A stretch of DNA of 40,538 nucleotides from PALSA-1196 sp036833805 (lineage in GTDB: Bacteria > Pseudomonadota > Gammaproteobacteria > Steroidobacterales > Steroidobacteraceae): NCBI GenBank assembly GCA_036833805.1, contig DAITPA010000012.1:1-40538 (forward strand). Reading direction: 5' to 3'. Numbering within the stretch: position 1 is the first letter of the stretch; the number at the start of each line of letters is the position of its first letter. Of the stretch, positions 25,123 to 33,453 are shown one piece after another. The translations under genes and the position numbers were made by a program. Below the pieces are notes generated by a model, which had not been told where the DNA came from, did no database searches, and saw nothing but the letters and a program-made list of their open reading frames with translations.

Positions 25123-26297
25123 CGGTCTTGCGCATGTCGGATACCGACCTGCGCGGCAAACGTGTGCTGATCCGTGAGGATCTGAACGTGCCGGTGCAAG
25201 CCGGTGCGGTGACGAGCGATGCGCGCATTCGCGCCGCCCTACCCACGATCCGTTACGCGATCGATCAACACGCGAAGGTCTTTGTGCTCTCACATCTCGG
25301 CAGGCCCACGGAGGGTGTCTATGATGAGAAGCTGTCGTTGGCGCCGATCGCCGCGCGCTTGTCGGATCTTCTCGGCCAGCCGGTCGCGCTGCGCAAGGAC
25401 TGGCTGACGGGCGTCGACTGCGCGCCGGGTAGCGCAGTGTTGTGCGAGAATGTGCGCTTCAACCCCGGCGAGAAAAAGGACAGCGAGCTGCTGGCGCGGC
25501 AGATGGCGGCGCTGTGTGACGTATTTGTGATGGACGCGTTCGGCACCGCGCACCGTGCCGAGGCGAGCACCCACGGCGTTGCGAAATTTGCCCCGGTTGC
25601 CTGCGCAGGCCCCCTCCTGGTCGGCGAATTGATCGCGCTCGAGCGGGCGTTTAAGAAGCCGGCACGGCCCTTCATTGCGATCGTCGCCGGCTCGAAAGTC
25701 TCAACCAAACTCACCGTACTGGAGTCGCTGTTGGAAAAAGTAGACAAGCTCATCGTCGGCGGCGGCATCGCCAATACGTTTCTCGCGGCGAGCGGCGTCA
25801 ACGTCGGCCGCTCGCTGCACGAGGCGGAGATGCTCGACGTCGCGCGCTCTCTCATGCAGAAGGCGCGCGCGCGCGGCGCCGAGATTCCGCTGCCCACGGA
25901 CGTCGTCGTCGCGAGGGAATTTGCCGCGACCGCGCATGCCGACATACGCTCGGTCGACGCTGTGCGCGACAACGAGATGATTCTCGACATCGGGCCGGAC
26001 ACGGCCGAGCGTTTCAGCGAGCTTCTGCAGTCCGCCGGCACCATCATGTGGAACGGTCCGGTCGGGGTGTTCGAATTCGAACAGTTTGGCGAGGGCACGC
26101 GCGCGATTGCCAATGCGATTGCGCGCAGCAAAGCGTTCTCGATCGCCGGCGGCGGCGACACGCTCGCGGCCATTGAGAAGTATGGTGTCGAGGATGGCAT
26201 CTCCTACGTGTCCACCGGCGGCGGCGCGTTTCTCGAATTCGTCGAGGGCAAGACGCTGCCTGCGGTCGCCATGCTCGAAGCGCGCGCGCGCGGATGA
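25119..26297 (+). CDS. pgk: Phosphoglycerate kinase
   Basis: Transfers phosphate from 1,3-bisphosphoglycerate to ADP. Two-domain kinase of 392 residues: LIREDLNVPV with substrate-binding Asp/Asn, SHLGRP, ENVRFNPGE, DAFGTAHRAEAST, AGSKVSTKLTVLE, WNGPVGVFE and the nucleotide loop GGGDTLAA...STGGGAFLE. ATG 25119 overlaps the gap stop. The spacing, the ATGA couplings on both sides and the operon order leave no doubt about identity. The hinge region and length are normal. Confidence 0.97.
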   Translation: MTVLRMSDTDLRGKRVLIREDLNVPVQAGAVTSDARIRAALPTIRYAIDQHAKVFVLSHLGRPTEGVYDEKLSLAPIAARLSDLLGQPVALRKDWLTGVDCAPGSAVLCENVRFNPGEKKDSELLARQMAALCDVFVMDAFGTAHRAEASTHGVAKFAPVACAGPLLVGELIALERAFKKPARPFIAIVAGSKVSTKLTVLESLLEKVDKLIVGGGIANTFLAASGVNVGRSLHEAEMLDVARSLMQKARARGAEIPLPTDVVVAREFAATAHADIRSVDAVRDNEMILDIGPDTAERFSELLQSAGTIMWNGPVGVFEFEQFGEGTRAIANAIARSKAFSIAGGGDTLAAIEKYGVEDGISYVSTGGGAFLEFVEGKTLPAVAMLEARARG

Positions 26298-27736
26298 TCG
26301 GCTTACGGCGCACTAAAATCGTCGTGACGCTGGGGCCCGCCACCGATGCTGCGGCGGTCTTCGAGCGCATGATCGAGGAGGGCGTGGACGTCGCCCGTAT
26401 CAATGCCTCGCACGGCTCGCAGGCGGATCATGCGCGCCGTTTGCAGCAGGTGCGCGCTGCGGCGCGGCGCGCGGACCGTTCGGTGGGCGTGCTCATGGAC
26501 TTGGGCGGCCCTAAAATCCGTATCGAGGGCTTTGCCGACGGTCCGGTGCGCCTGGAAGAGGGCGAGCCCTTCACGCTTGATACCGCGCTCGGGGCGAAAG
26601 CGGGCACGGTACGCGAAGTAGGCGTCGCCTATCAGAATCTGCCGCGCGATGTCGGCGCCGGAGATGCGCTGCTCCTCGCCGACGGCCAGATCGTGCTCGA
26701 CGTGGTGGCGGTTGCCGGCACGCGCATCGAATGCCGCGTGCGCCTCGGAGGAGAGCTCTCGGATCGCAAGGGCCTCAATCGTCAGGGCGGGGGGATTTCC
26801 GCGCCGGCGCTGTCCGAGAAGGACCTCGACGATATCCGCTTTGGGGCCCAGCAGGGCATCGACTATATCGCGGTGTCGTTCGCACGCGATGCCGCCGACA
26901 TCGACCGCGCGCGCGCGCTGGTGCGCGCGGCCGGCGGCGAGGCGCGTATCGTTGCGAAGATTGAGCGCCAGGAGGCGATCACCAATTTGAGTGGCATTAT
27001 CGACGCATCGGATGCGGTGATGGTGGCGCGCGGCGATCTTGGCGTGGAGATGGGCTACGCGGAGCTCACCGGTCTGCAGAAGACGATTATCTACGAGTCA
27101 CGCCTGCGCAATCGCGTGGTCATCACCGCGACTCAAATGATGGAGTCGATGATCCAAAACCCGGTGCCGACGCGCGCCGAGGTGAGCGACGTCGCGAACG
27201 CCGTCATGGATGGCACCGATGCCGTCATGCTGTCGGCGGAGACGGCGATGGGCCGCTATCCCATCAAAGCCGTGCGCGCGATGGCCGACGTCATCGAAGG
27301 CGCCGAGAAATACGAGCTCACGCACACGAGCACACGGCACCGCGTGGAGGGGATTTTCACCGGCAGCGAAGAGGCGATCGCGATGGCCGTCATGTACACG
27401 GCGACTCACATGAAAGTGCGGGCGATCGTCGCCCTCACCGAGTCGGGTGCAACGCCGCTCTACATGTCGCGCATCCGAGCGGACATCCCGATCTACGCGT
27501 TTACCCCGCACGAGGCGACGCGCGGCCGGGTCACACTGTATCGCGGCGTCTATCCGGTGATCTTCCACGGCGCCGGCATGGCCACCCCCGACCGCGCGTA
27601 CCAATTGATCTTTGCGCGCCTCCTCGAGCTGAAACTGGTCGAGCGCGGCGACTTCGTCATCCTCACGAAGGGCGAGCGCTCGGGCGTTGAAGGCGGCACG
27701 AATTCACTGCAGATCCTCAAAGTCACGCTCGATTGA
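26294..27736 (+). CDS. pyk: Pyruvate kinase
   Basis: Final glycolytic step: phosphoenolpyruvate + ADP to pyruvate + ATP. 480 residues. RRTKIVVTLGPA is followed by INASHGSQADH, where the usual N-x-S-H is kept, then DLGGPKIRIE, GGGISAPALSEKDL, KIERQEAI, ARGDLGVE and ITATQMMESMIQNPVPTRAEVSDVANAVMDG. The C-terminal regulatory domain ends GERSGVEGGTNSLQIL. ATG 26294 overlaps the pgk stop by 4 bp. The downstream acylase starts after a 23-bp gap without a terminator. Confidence 0.96.
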   Translation: MIGLRRTKIVVTLGPATDAAAVFERMIEEGVDVARINASHGSQADHARRLQQVRAAARRADRSVGVLMDLGGPKIRIEGFADGPVRLEEGEPFTLDTALGAKAGTVREVGVAYQNLPRDVGAGDALLLADGQIVLDVVAVAGTRIECRVRLGGELSDRKGLNRQGGGISAPALSEKDLDDIRFGAQQGIDYIAVSFARDAADIDRARALVRAAGGEARIVAKIERQEAITNLSGIIDASDAVMVARGDLGVEMGYAELTGLQKTIIYESRLRNRVVITATQMMESMIQNPVPTRAEVSDVANAVMDGTDAVMLSAETAMGRYPIKAVRAMADVIEGAEKYELTHTSTRHRVEGIFTGSEEAIAMAVMYTATHMKVRAIVALTESGATPLYMSRIRADIPIYAFTPHEATRGRVTLYRGVYPVIFHGAGMATPDRAYQLIFARLLELKLVERGDFVILTKGERSGVEGGTNSLQILKVTLD

Positions 27737-27759
27737 CGGCACAGCGTTTTCATTAGGTC

Positions 27760-30156
27760 ATGGCCGGGCGGACCCTCAAGCTGATGGCGCTCTGGGCAGC
27801 GCTCCTCATCCTCGTGTTGTTCGCGATCCTGTACGGGGTGCTGCACGCATCGCTGCCGCCACTTGATGGGACGATGACGTCGCCGGGCGCCGGCGCCGCC
27901 GTGACGGTCGAACGCGATGCGCTCGGAATCGCCACCGTTGCCGCCGCTGATCGCATTGATCTTGCGTACGGCACGGGCTTCGTCCATGGCCAGGATCGGT
28001 TTTTCCAGATGGATCTGTCGCGCCGGCTCGCCGCGGGCGAGCTTGCCGAGCTCTTTGGCGCCGCGGCGCTCGAGCAGGATGAGAAGGCGCGCATGTTCCG
28101 CTTCCGCCATCTGGCGGGCATCGTGCTTGGCGCGACGACACCCGAACAGCGCGCGCTCATCGCCGCCTACGCGCGCGGCGTGAACGCAGGCCTTGCAAGT
28201 CTGCACAGCCGTCCCTGGGAGTATTGGCTGTTGGGCGCCCTTCCGGAAGCGTGGCGCGAGGAGGACACGGTTCTCGTCTCCTATGCGATGTGGTGGGACC
28301 TGCAGTACGGCGGATTTGAGCGCGAAATGTTGAAGCGCAGGATCAATGCCAAGCTCGCTGGGGCCGATTGCGCGCCAGGCTGGAAGTGCGCACTCAAATT
28401 TTTGTATCCGCCGCGCACGATCTGGGACAGCCCCAATGGGACGGCGTCCGCGGCGGCCAACACGGCAGAGGTCTTTGACAGCGTGAAACTTCACGGGCAG
28501 AGCGCGCAAGCCTCGAGAGGCGACTCGGCCGCGCGTTCCGCCGATGCCGGCAGCAACAATTGGGCGCTCGCGGGCGCCTTCACGGCGACGGGAGCTGCGC
28601 TCGTGGCGAGCGACATGCATTTGAATCTGCGGGTGCCGGCGGTGTGGTACCGCGTGCGCATGCGCGCTGCTTCCGGCTCGACAGATGCTGCGCTTGATCT
28701 CAACGGCCTGACGCTGCCCGGCACGCCGCTCCTCGTGGCGGGCTCAAACGCTCACGTCGCCTGGGGATTTACCAATAGCTACGGCAAGTGGCTCGATCTT
28801 GAGCCGGTTGAGTGCCTCGCCGTCAATGATTCCGAGCTCACGACCGCCGCCGGATCCATACCGCTGACGGTTCACCGCGAAGAGATCAAGGTGCACGGCA
28901 AGCCCAGTGTCGTGTTGACGGTCAGATCCGCATCGGTGGGGCTCCTTTTTTTGGCCGAGCCCGAGGAGCGACGTTGCTGGTTTGCGCGCTGGCTCGCGAC
29001 CGTGCCGCAAGCCACCAACTTCAATCTTCAGAAGATGGAGACGGCAACCACCGTCGATGAGGTTCTGGCGCTCGCGCCCAGCATCGGCATACCGCACCAG
29101 AACCTCATTGTCGGCGACCAGGGCGGACATATCGCCTGGACCGTGTTCGGCCGCATCCCGACGGCTGCAGGCGCTGCGCGCTTGACGGGCGAGGGGCCGT
29201 GGACGAGTGCTCTAGAGCATCCGCACTTGAAGGATCCGCCATCCGGTCGTCTCTGGAGCGCCAATGCCCGCCCGATTGACGATGCGCGCATGGAAGCCGT
29301 GCTGGGCGGCGATGAAGCGTTCACGGGCGCGGGCTACGATTTAGGCGCGCGTGCGCATCAGATCGGCGATGACCTCGCGGCGCTGCACGGTGGAGCAACG
29401 CCTGCTGACATGCTCGCTGTGCAGCTTGACGATCGCGCGGTGTTCCTCGCGCGCTGGCGCACGCTCATCGTCGAGCTACTGGATGCCGAGGCGCTGCAAG
29501 ATCACCCGCGCCGCGGGCAGTTCAAACACTGGGTGGCCGATTGGAACGCACACGCCAGCGTCGATTCAGTCGGCTATCGCCTGGTACGCGAATTTCGTGA
29601 CCAGACCGAAGGCACGGTATGGCGTATGACCCTGCAAGGCCTCGGCATCGCCGAGCACGCGCTGCCGCCTGATCAATTCGAGCAGGCATTGTGGGATCTC
29701 GTCAGCACGCGCCCACCCGACAAACTCGGCTCAGAGCACGGCAGCTGGCGGGGGCTTCTCTTGGGGCAAATCGATGCCACGATCGCCCGGCTCACCGAGC
29801 GTTGCGGGGAGCTCGCACGCTGTACGTGGGGCGCGCGTCACGTCGTGCGCATACGCCATCCGCTTTCCGGTGCGCTGCCGTATCTGGCGCGCTTTTTCGA
29901 TATGCCGACGCTTGCGCTCCCCGGCGACCACGACATGCCGCGGGTGCAGGACGGCGCGTTTGGCGCGTCCGAGCGCTTTTCCGTGTCGCCGGGTCACGAA
30001 GAGGGCGGCTATCTTCACATTCCAGGCGGGCAGAGCGGTCATCCCCTGTCGCCCTACTATCGGGCGGGATTTCTCGCCTGGGCCGAAGGCAGGCCTGTGC
30101 CTTTTCTTCCCGGATCTGTGCAGCACCGCCTGACGCTCGAGCCGAGTACACGCTAG
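27760..30156 (+). CDS. Penicillin acylase family Ntn-hydrolase, membrane-anchored
   Basis: 798 residues, made as a precursor and expected to self-cleave. An N-terminal hydrophobic segment (residues 8-28) is a signal anchor or signal peptide, placing the enzyme in the periplasm. The alpha-chain part includes VTVERDALGIATVAAAD and GFVHGQDRFFQMDLSRR. The cleavage and nucleophile site is ADAGSNNWAL, where Ser265 becomes the N-terminal nucleophile of the beta chain. LxxPGTPLLVAGSNAHVAWGFTN and the C-terminal GQSGHPLSPYYR are family-typical. Members hydrolyse beta-lactam side chains, N-acyl-homoserine lactones or other amides; the substrate here is unknown. It follows pyk by 23 bp. Confidence 0.9.
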   Translation: MAGRTLKLMALWAALLILVLFAILYGVLHASLPPLDGTMTSPGAGAAVTVERDALGIATVAAADRIDLAYGTGFVHGQDRFFQMDLSRRLAAGELAELFGAAALEQDEKARMFRFRHLAGIVLGATTPEQRALIAAYARGVNAGLASLHSRPWEYWLLGALPEAWREEDTVLVSYAMWWDLQYGGFEREMLKRRINAKLAGADCAPGWKCALKFLYPPRTIWDSPNGTASAAANTAEVFDSVKLHGQSAQASRGDSAARSADAGSNNWALAGAFTATGAALVASDMHLNLRVPAVWYRVRMRAASGSTDAALDLNGLTLPGTPLLVAGSNAHVAWGFTNSYGKWLDLEPVECLAVNDSELTTAAGSIPLTVHREEIKVHGKPSVVLTVRSASVGLLFLAEPEERRCWFARWLATVPQATNFNLQKMETATTVDEVLALAPSIGIPHQNLIVGDQGGHIAWTVFGRIPTAAGAARLTGEGPWTSALEHPHLKDPPSGRLWSANARPIDDARMEAVLGGDEAFTGAGYDLGARAHQIGDDLAALHGGATPADMLAVQLDDRAVFLARWRTLIVELLDAEALQDHPRRGQFKHWVADWNAHASVDSVGYRLVREFRDQTEGTVWRMTLQGLGIAEHALPPDQFEQALWDLVSTRPPDKLGSEHGSWRGLLLGQIDATIARLTERCGELARCTWGARHVVRIRHPLSGALPYLARFFDMPTLALPGDHDMPRVQDGAFGASERFSVSPGHEEGGYLHIPGGQSGHPLSPYYRAGFLAWAEGRPVPFLPGSVQHRLTLEPSTR

Positions 30157-30198
30157 CCTTTGTTCCCAAGAGCGGGGGTACCTCTTTCTAAGGCCGTT

Positions 30199-31428
30199 AT
30201 GTCGCCCTTTATGGATGACGGTTCAATCACAAGCGCCACCAGCGAGCGCCGCAGACTCCAGCGGCCGCTCGTCGGGCTCGTGCTGACCGGGGGCGGTGCG
30301 CGTTCGGCCTATCAGGTGGGTGTGCTCAAGGCACTGGCCGAGCTGCTGCCGCGCGCAAGGAATCCCTTTCCCATCATTGTCGGCACTTCTGCCGGCGCCG
30401 TGGCCGCCGGCGTGCTGGCTGCTGAGGCCCATCAGTGGCGCCGTGCCATCGTCGGCCTGGAGGAGGTCTGGGCGAATTTTCGTGTCGAACAGGTGTTTCG
30501 TGTCGACCCCTCGTACATGCTGCGCACCGGCCTGCACTGGCTCTTCTCGCTCGCCTCCGGCGGTATCCTGGTCGCGCCACCGAAGTCCATGCTCGATAAC
30601 TCTCCGCTGCGCGAGCTCCTCGGCACGCGCGTGGATTGGCACGGAGTTCGCCGCAGCATCGAACGCGGTCATCTGCGCGCATTGGCGCTGTGCGCGACGA
30701 GCTATGCCAGCGGTCACTCGGTTGCGTTCTACGACGGCGTCGCCTCCATCAACGAGTGGACCCGCGTGCAGCGCATCGGCAGGAATGCGCGCCTGACGCT
30801 CGATCACTTGATGGCGAGCGTTTCCATTCCGCTATTGTTTCAGCCGATGCCGCTCGGGCATGAGTACTTCGGCGACGGCGCGATGCGCCAGTTGAACCCC
30901 TTGAGTCCCGCGATACATCTCGGCGCCGAGCGCCTGTTGGTCATCGGCGTACGGGCGCGCGCGGACGCGGGCGTCGCGGCGCCGCGCGCGGCGGCGGCGA
31001 TCCCGACACCGGGCCAAATCTTAGGCTACATGCTCGACACGCTCTTCACGGATCAGATCTACGGCGATCTTGAGCAGTGCGAGCGCATCAATGAGCTCGT
31101 GCGTGCGGCGCCGGCGGCCGCGCCCGGCCTGCGTTTCGTTGAGACGCTCATGCTGGCGCCGAGCGTCGACCCGCGCGAAGTTGCGGCGCGCCACGCGCAT
31201 GAGATGCCGCGGGGCTTACGCGCGCTGTTGCGCGTGATCGGCGGCAGAGGCGACACCGCGGGCAGCCAGCTCTCGAGCTATCTCATGTTTGAGTCCGGCT
31301 ATACCCGGGAGTTGATTGAGTTGGGTTACGAGGATGCCATGGAAGCGCGTACGACGCTCCTCGCGTTCATGACGGGTGAGCCTTTGCCGGCGGTCATTAC
31401 GGCGGCCGGCATCACGCAGGCGACCTGA
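30199..31428 (+). CDS. Patatin-like phospholipase
   Basis: Lipid acyl hydrolase of 409 residues using a Ser-Asp dyad. The oxyanion loop is GGGARSAYQVG (31-41), the nucleophile elbow GTSAG holds Ser64 (62-66), and the catalytic Asp is Asp226 in FGDGAM. No signal peptide is visible. The core resembles the RssA-like bacterial patatins but is longer at the C-terminus, which ends in a helical region. ATG 30199 is preceded by AAGG at ideal spacing; a TTG at 30160 is less likely. It lies 42 bp behind the acylase, so the two may share a transcript. It is convergent with the DUF1003 gene. Confidence 0.88.
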   Translation: MSPFMDDGSITSATSERRRLQRPLVGLVLTGGGARSAYQVGVLKALAELLPRARNPFPIIVGTSAGAVAAGVLAAEAHQWRRAIVGLEEVWANFRVEQVFRVDPSYMLRTGLHWLFSLASGGILVAPPKSMLDNSPLRELLGTRVDWHGVRRSIERGHLRALALCATSYASGHSVAFYDGVASINEWTRVQRIGRNARLTLDHLMASVSIPLLFQPMPLGHEYFGDGAMRQLNPLSPAIHLGAERLLVIGVRARADAGVAAPRAAAAIPTPGQILGYMLDTLFTDQIYGDLEQCERINELVRAAPAAAPGLRFVETLMLAPSVDPREVAARHAHEMPRGLRALLRVIGGRGDTAGSQLSSYLMFESGYTRELIELGYEDAMEARTTLLAFMTGEPLPAVITAAGITQAT

Positions 31429-31500
31429 ACACGGCAGAGCCGGGGGACCCGATAGGGCTCGTTGAAATCCGGCCGCGTGATTCGTGCTGAGTAACGCTCG

Positions 31501-32103
31501 CTACTTTGGTTTTCCCGCGACCTTCAAGCGCTCGTGCGGCTCGATGCGTTCATCCAACGCCGCGACCACCGCATCCGGCTTCATCGACTGCTGCAGTGCT
31601 GCCGCCTCGGGATCGTGGCGGTCTCTGACATTAGGCAAGTCGCGCCGCAGCTCTTCGATGAGGTCGATGAGCTTGGCAGTCTTCTGCTCGGTCAAGAGTG
31701 TCACCTTGAGGTCAAGATGCGCGCGCTGCTCGGCGAGTCTTTCAAGGCGGTTCTGCTTGGTGAGAACGACCGTCGCGGTGAGTAATGCACCCAGTCCCAG
31801 AGTGCCTTGCAGCCAGAAAAACGGCGCCGGATCGAATTCGTGCAGGCCTAATTGGCGCAAGACTAGGTTAGCGAGCAGCCACGACGCGACAAAGAGAAGA
31901 ATAAGGGTCAGAAAAATAGGCCGCCCTGCGAACAGGCTGATGCGCTCCACAATCCGTTGCGAGCGGCTGATCTTCTGGTCTTCGCGCGTGTAGAAGGCAA
32001 GAACTGCCTCAATGTTCTGGCTGATCTCTACGCGCTCGGATGCGGAGGTCGGATTCTGCGCAGGCGCAGCGGGCAGCGGGGACACGGCGGGTTTGGCAGT
32101 CAT
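31501..32103 (-). CDS. DUF1003 domain membrane protein
   Basis: 200 residues. A Pro/Ala-rich N-terminus is followed by SISQN-like polar helix residues 26-50, then two membrane helices (about 61-81 and 94-115) in the DUF1003 pattern GRPIFLTLILLFVASWLLAN ... DPAPFFWLQG. A long cytoplasmic coiled-coil-prone tail (KQNRLERLAEQRAHLDLKV onward) follows and ends in a basic stretch. The function of DUF1003 proteins is not known. It lies 98 bp downstream of rapZ on the same strand and is the last leftward gene of that block. Confidence 0.87.
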   Translation of the reverse strand: MTAKPAVSPLPAAPAQNPTSASERVEISQNIEAVLAFYTREDQKISRSQRIVERISLFAGRPIFLTLILLFVASWLLANLVLRQLGLHEFDPAPFFWLQGTLGLGALLTATVVLTKQNRLERLAEQRAHLDLKVTLLTEQKTAKLIDLIEELRRDLPNVRDRHDPEAAALQQSMKPDAVVAALDERIEPHERLKVAGKPK

Positions 32104-32201
32104 CCGGCCATACTACGGGACGAGCGTGCGGGATGTCGGTACGCGCTCGCAGTACGGTGAGCGTCCGCTCGCAGGCGTCAGCGGCGCTTGCGCTTGCGCT
32201 G

Positions 32202-33104
32202 TCAGCTGTTGGCAGCGGCAGCTTCGTGCGGGCGAAAAAATTTGCTGCCCGGAAGGCCGCTGTGGCGGGCGGTGACCGTCGGGAAACGGCTCGCGTAGCG
32301 CTCGGCCAGGCGCTCGACGATGTACACGGAGCGGTGCTGGCCGCCGGTGCAGCCGATCGCAACCGTGAGATAGCCGCGGTTGTTCGATTCGTATTCGGGG
32401 ATGCGGCCGTCGATAAAGCGCACGATGTCGTCGATGAGATGACCGACGCTCTTCTGAGATTCGAGGAAGCGCATCACCTCCGCGTCGCTGCCGGTGAGCC
32501 TCCTCAGGCTCGGTTCCCAATAGGGATTCGGCAGCGAACGCGCATCAAACACGAAGTCGGCATCTCCGGGTATGCCATGTTTGAAGCCGAAGGACTCAAA
32601 GGTCAGCGACAAGCGGCCGTGGTGACGCTGCTCGACGCGCTCGTGCACGATGTCGCGCAGCTCGTGCACGCCCATTCTTGAAGTGTCGATCACGAGGTCG
32701 GCGGCGTAGGCGATGGGCTCCAGGAGCTTGCTCTCCATCGCGATAGCCGCGCGCAGATCGATGTTCTCGCGGCTCATCGGGTGCTTGCGGCGCGTCTCGG
32801 CGAAGCGCCGCAACAGTCCCTCTTCGTTTGCGACCAGAAACAGCACTTCGCAGTTGATGCCGCTTTTCTTCAACTCCTCGATGAGCGTGGGTACCGTTGC
32901 GATCTCCGCCGTCGTGTTGCGCGCATCAAGCCCGATCGCCGTGCGCTCGTAGGTCGGCTGCGGCGAGCGCACGGTGTAGGAAATGAAGGGCTTCAGAAGC
33001 GCGGCCGGAATATTGTCGATGCAATAGAAGCCGAGGTCCTCAAGCATGTGCAAAGCCACGCTCTTGCCGGAACCCGAAAGACCGCTGACGATGATGATCC
33101 GCAT
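32202..33104 (-). CDS. rapZ: RNase adapter / nucleotide-binding protein RapZ
   Basis: In E. coli RapZ guides RNase E to the small RNA GlmZ and so controls GlcN6P synthase. 300 residues: Walker A GLSGSGKS (7-14), YCIDNIPAAL, DARN, FLVANEEGLLRRFAETRRKHP, Walker-B-like DLVIDTS, and the C-terminal CTGGQHRSVYIVERLA that binds metabolite/RNA. ATG 33104 (MRIIIVSGLSGSGKS) is the conserved start; the upstream open frame lies partly in hpf. Only 10 bp separate it from hpf, with no ptsN between. Confidence 0.94.
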   Translation of the reverse strand: MRIIIVSGLSGSGKSVALHMLEDLGFYCIDNIPAALLKPFISYTVRSPQPTYERTAIGLDARNTTAEIATVPTLIEELKKSGINCEVLFLVANEEGLLRRFAETRRKHPMSRENIDLRAAIAMESKLLEPIAYAADLVIDTSRMGVHELRDIVHERVEQRHHGRLSLTFESFGFKHGIPGDADFVFDARSLPNPYWEPSLRRLTGSDAEVMRFLESQKSVGHLIDDIVRFIDGRIPEYESNNRGYLTVAIGCTGGQHRSVYIVERLAERYASRFPTVTARHSGLPGSKFFRPHEAAAANS

Positions 33105-33114
33105 CTTTCTACAA

Positions 33115-33429
33115 TCACAGGCCCTTCTGGGCTTCGGCGGCGTGGTGATCCGCTCTTTTTTCCTTGTGTTTTTTGACACAGCGGTCGAGCTTGTCTGCGA
33201 GGCCATCAATGGCGGCGTACATATTCGGTTTCACGTCATTCGCATGGATGGAGTTGCCGCTGACGTGCAGCGTCGCCTCGGCCTCATGTCGCAACTTCTC
33301 CACCGTCAGCACACAGTGCACATCGATCACATGATCGAAGTGGCGCAGGATTCGTTCGAGTTTTTTCTCCACATAGGCGCGTAGCGCGGGCGTGATTTCG
33401 ACGTGATGACCGGTGACGCTCAATTGCAT
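33115..33429 (-). CDS. hpf: Ribosome hibernation promoting factor (short form)
   Basis: Binds the 30S decoding region and stabilises inactive ribosomes in stationary phase. The 104 residues show the S30AE fold: MQLSVTGHHVEITPALRAYVEKKL, LTVEKLRHEAEATLHV and NSIHANDVKPNMYAAIDGLADKLDRCVKKHKEK. It lacks the extra C-terminal domain of long HPF. A strong AAGGAGA lies about six bases before ATG 33429. It lies 24 bp behind rpoN, the usual arrangement. Confidence 0.94.
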   Translation of the reverse strand: MQLSVTGHHVEITPALRAYVEKKLERILRHFDHVIDVHCVLTVEKLRHEAEATLHVSGNSIHANDVKPNMYAAIDGLADKLDRCVKKHKEKRADHHAAEAQKGL

Positions 33430-33453
33430 AGCTCGTCTCCTTGGGGGTTTAAA

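Noticed and set aside
27550..28620. 356-codon leftward frame
   Set aside because: Antisense to the pyk end and acylase start; Arg/His-rich shadow.
31429..31500. Possible terminator between the patatin and DUF1003 genes
   Set aside because: Only a 5-bp stem (GAGCC/GGCTC) with no T-run; too weak to call.
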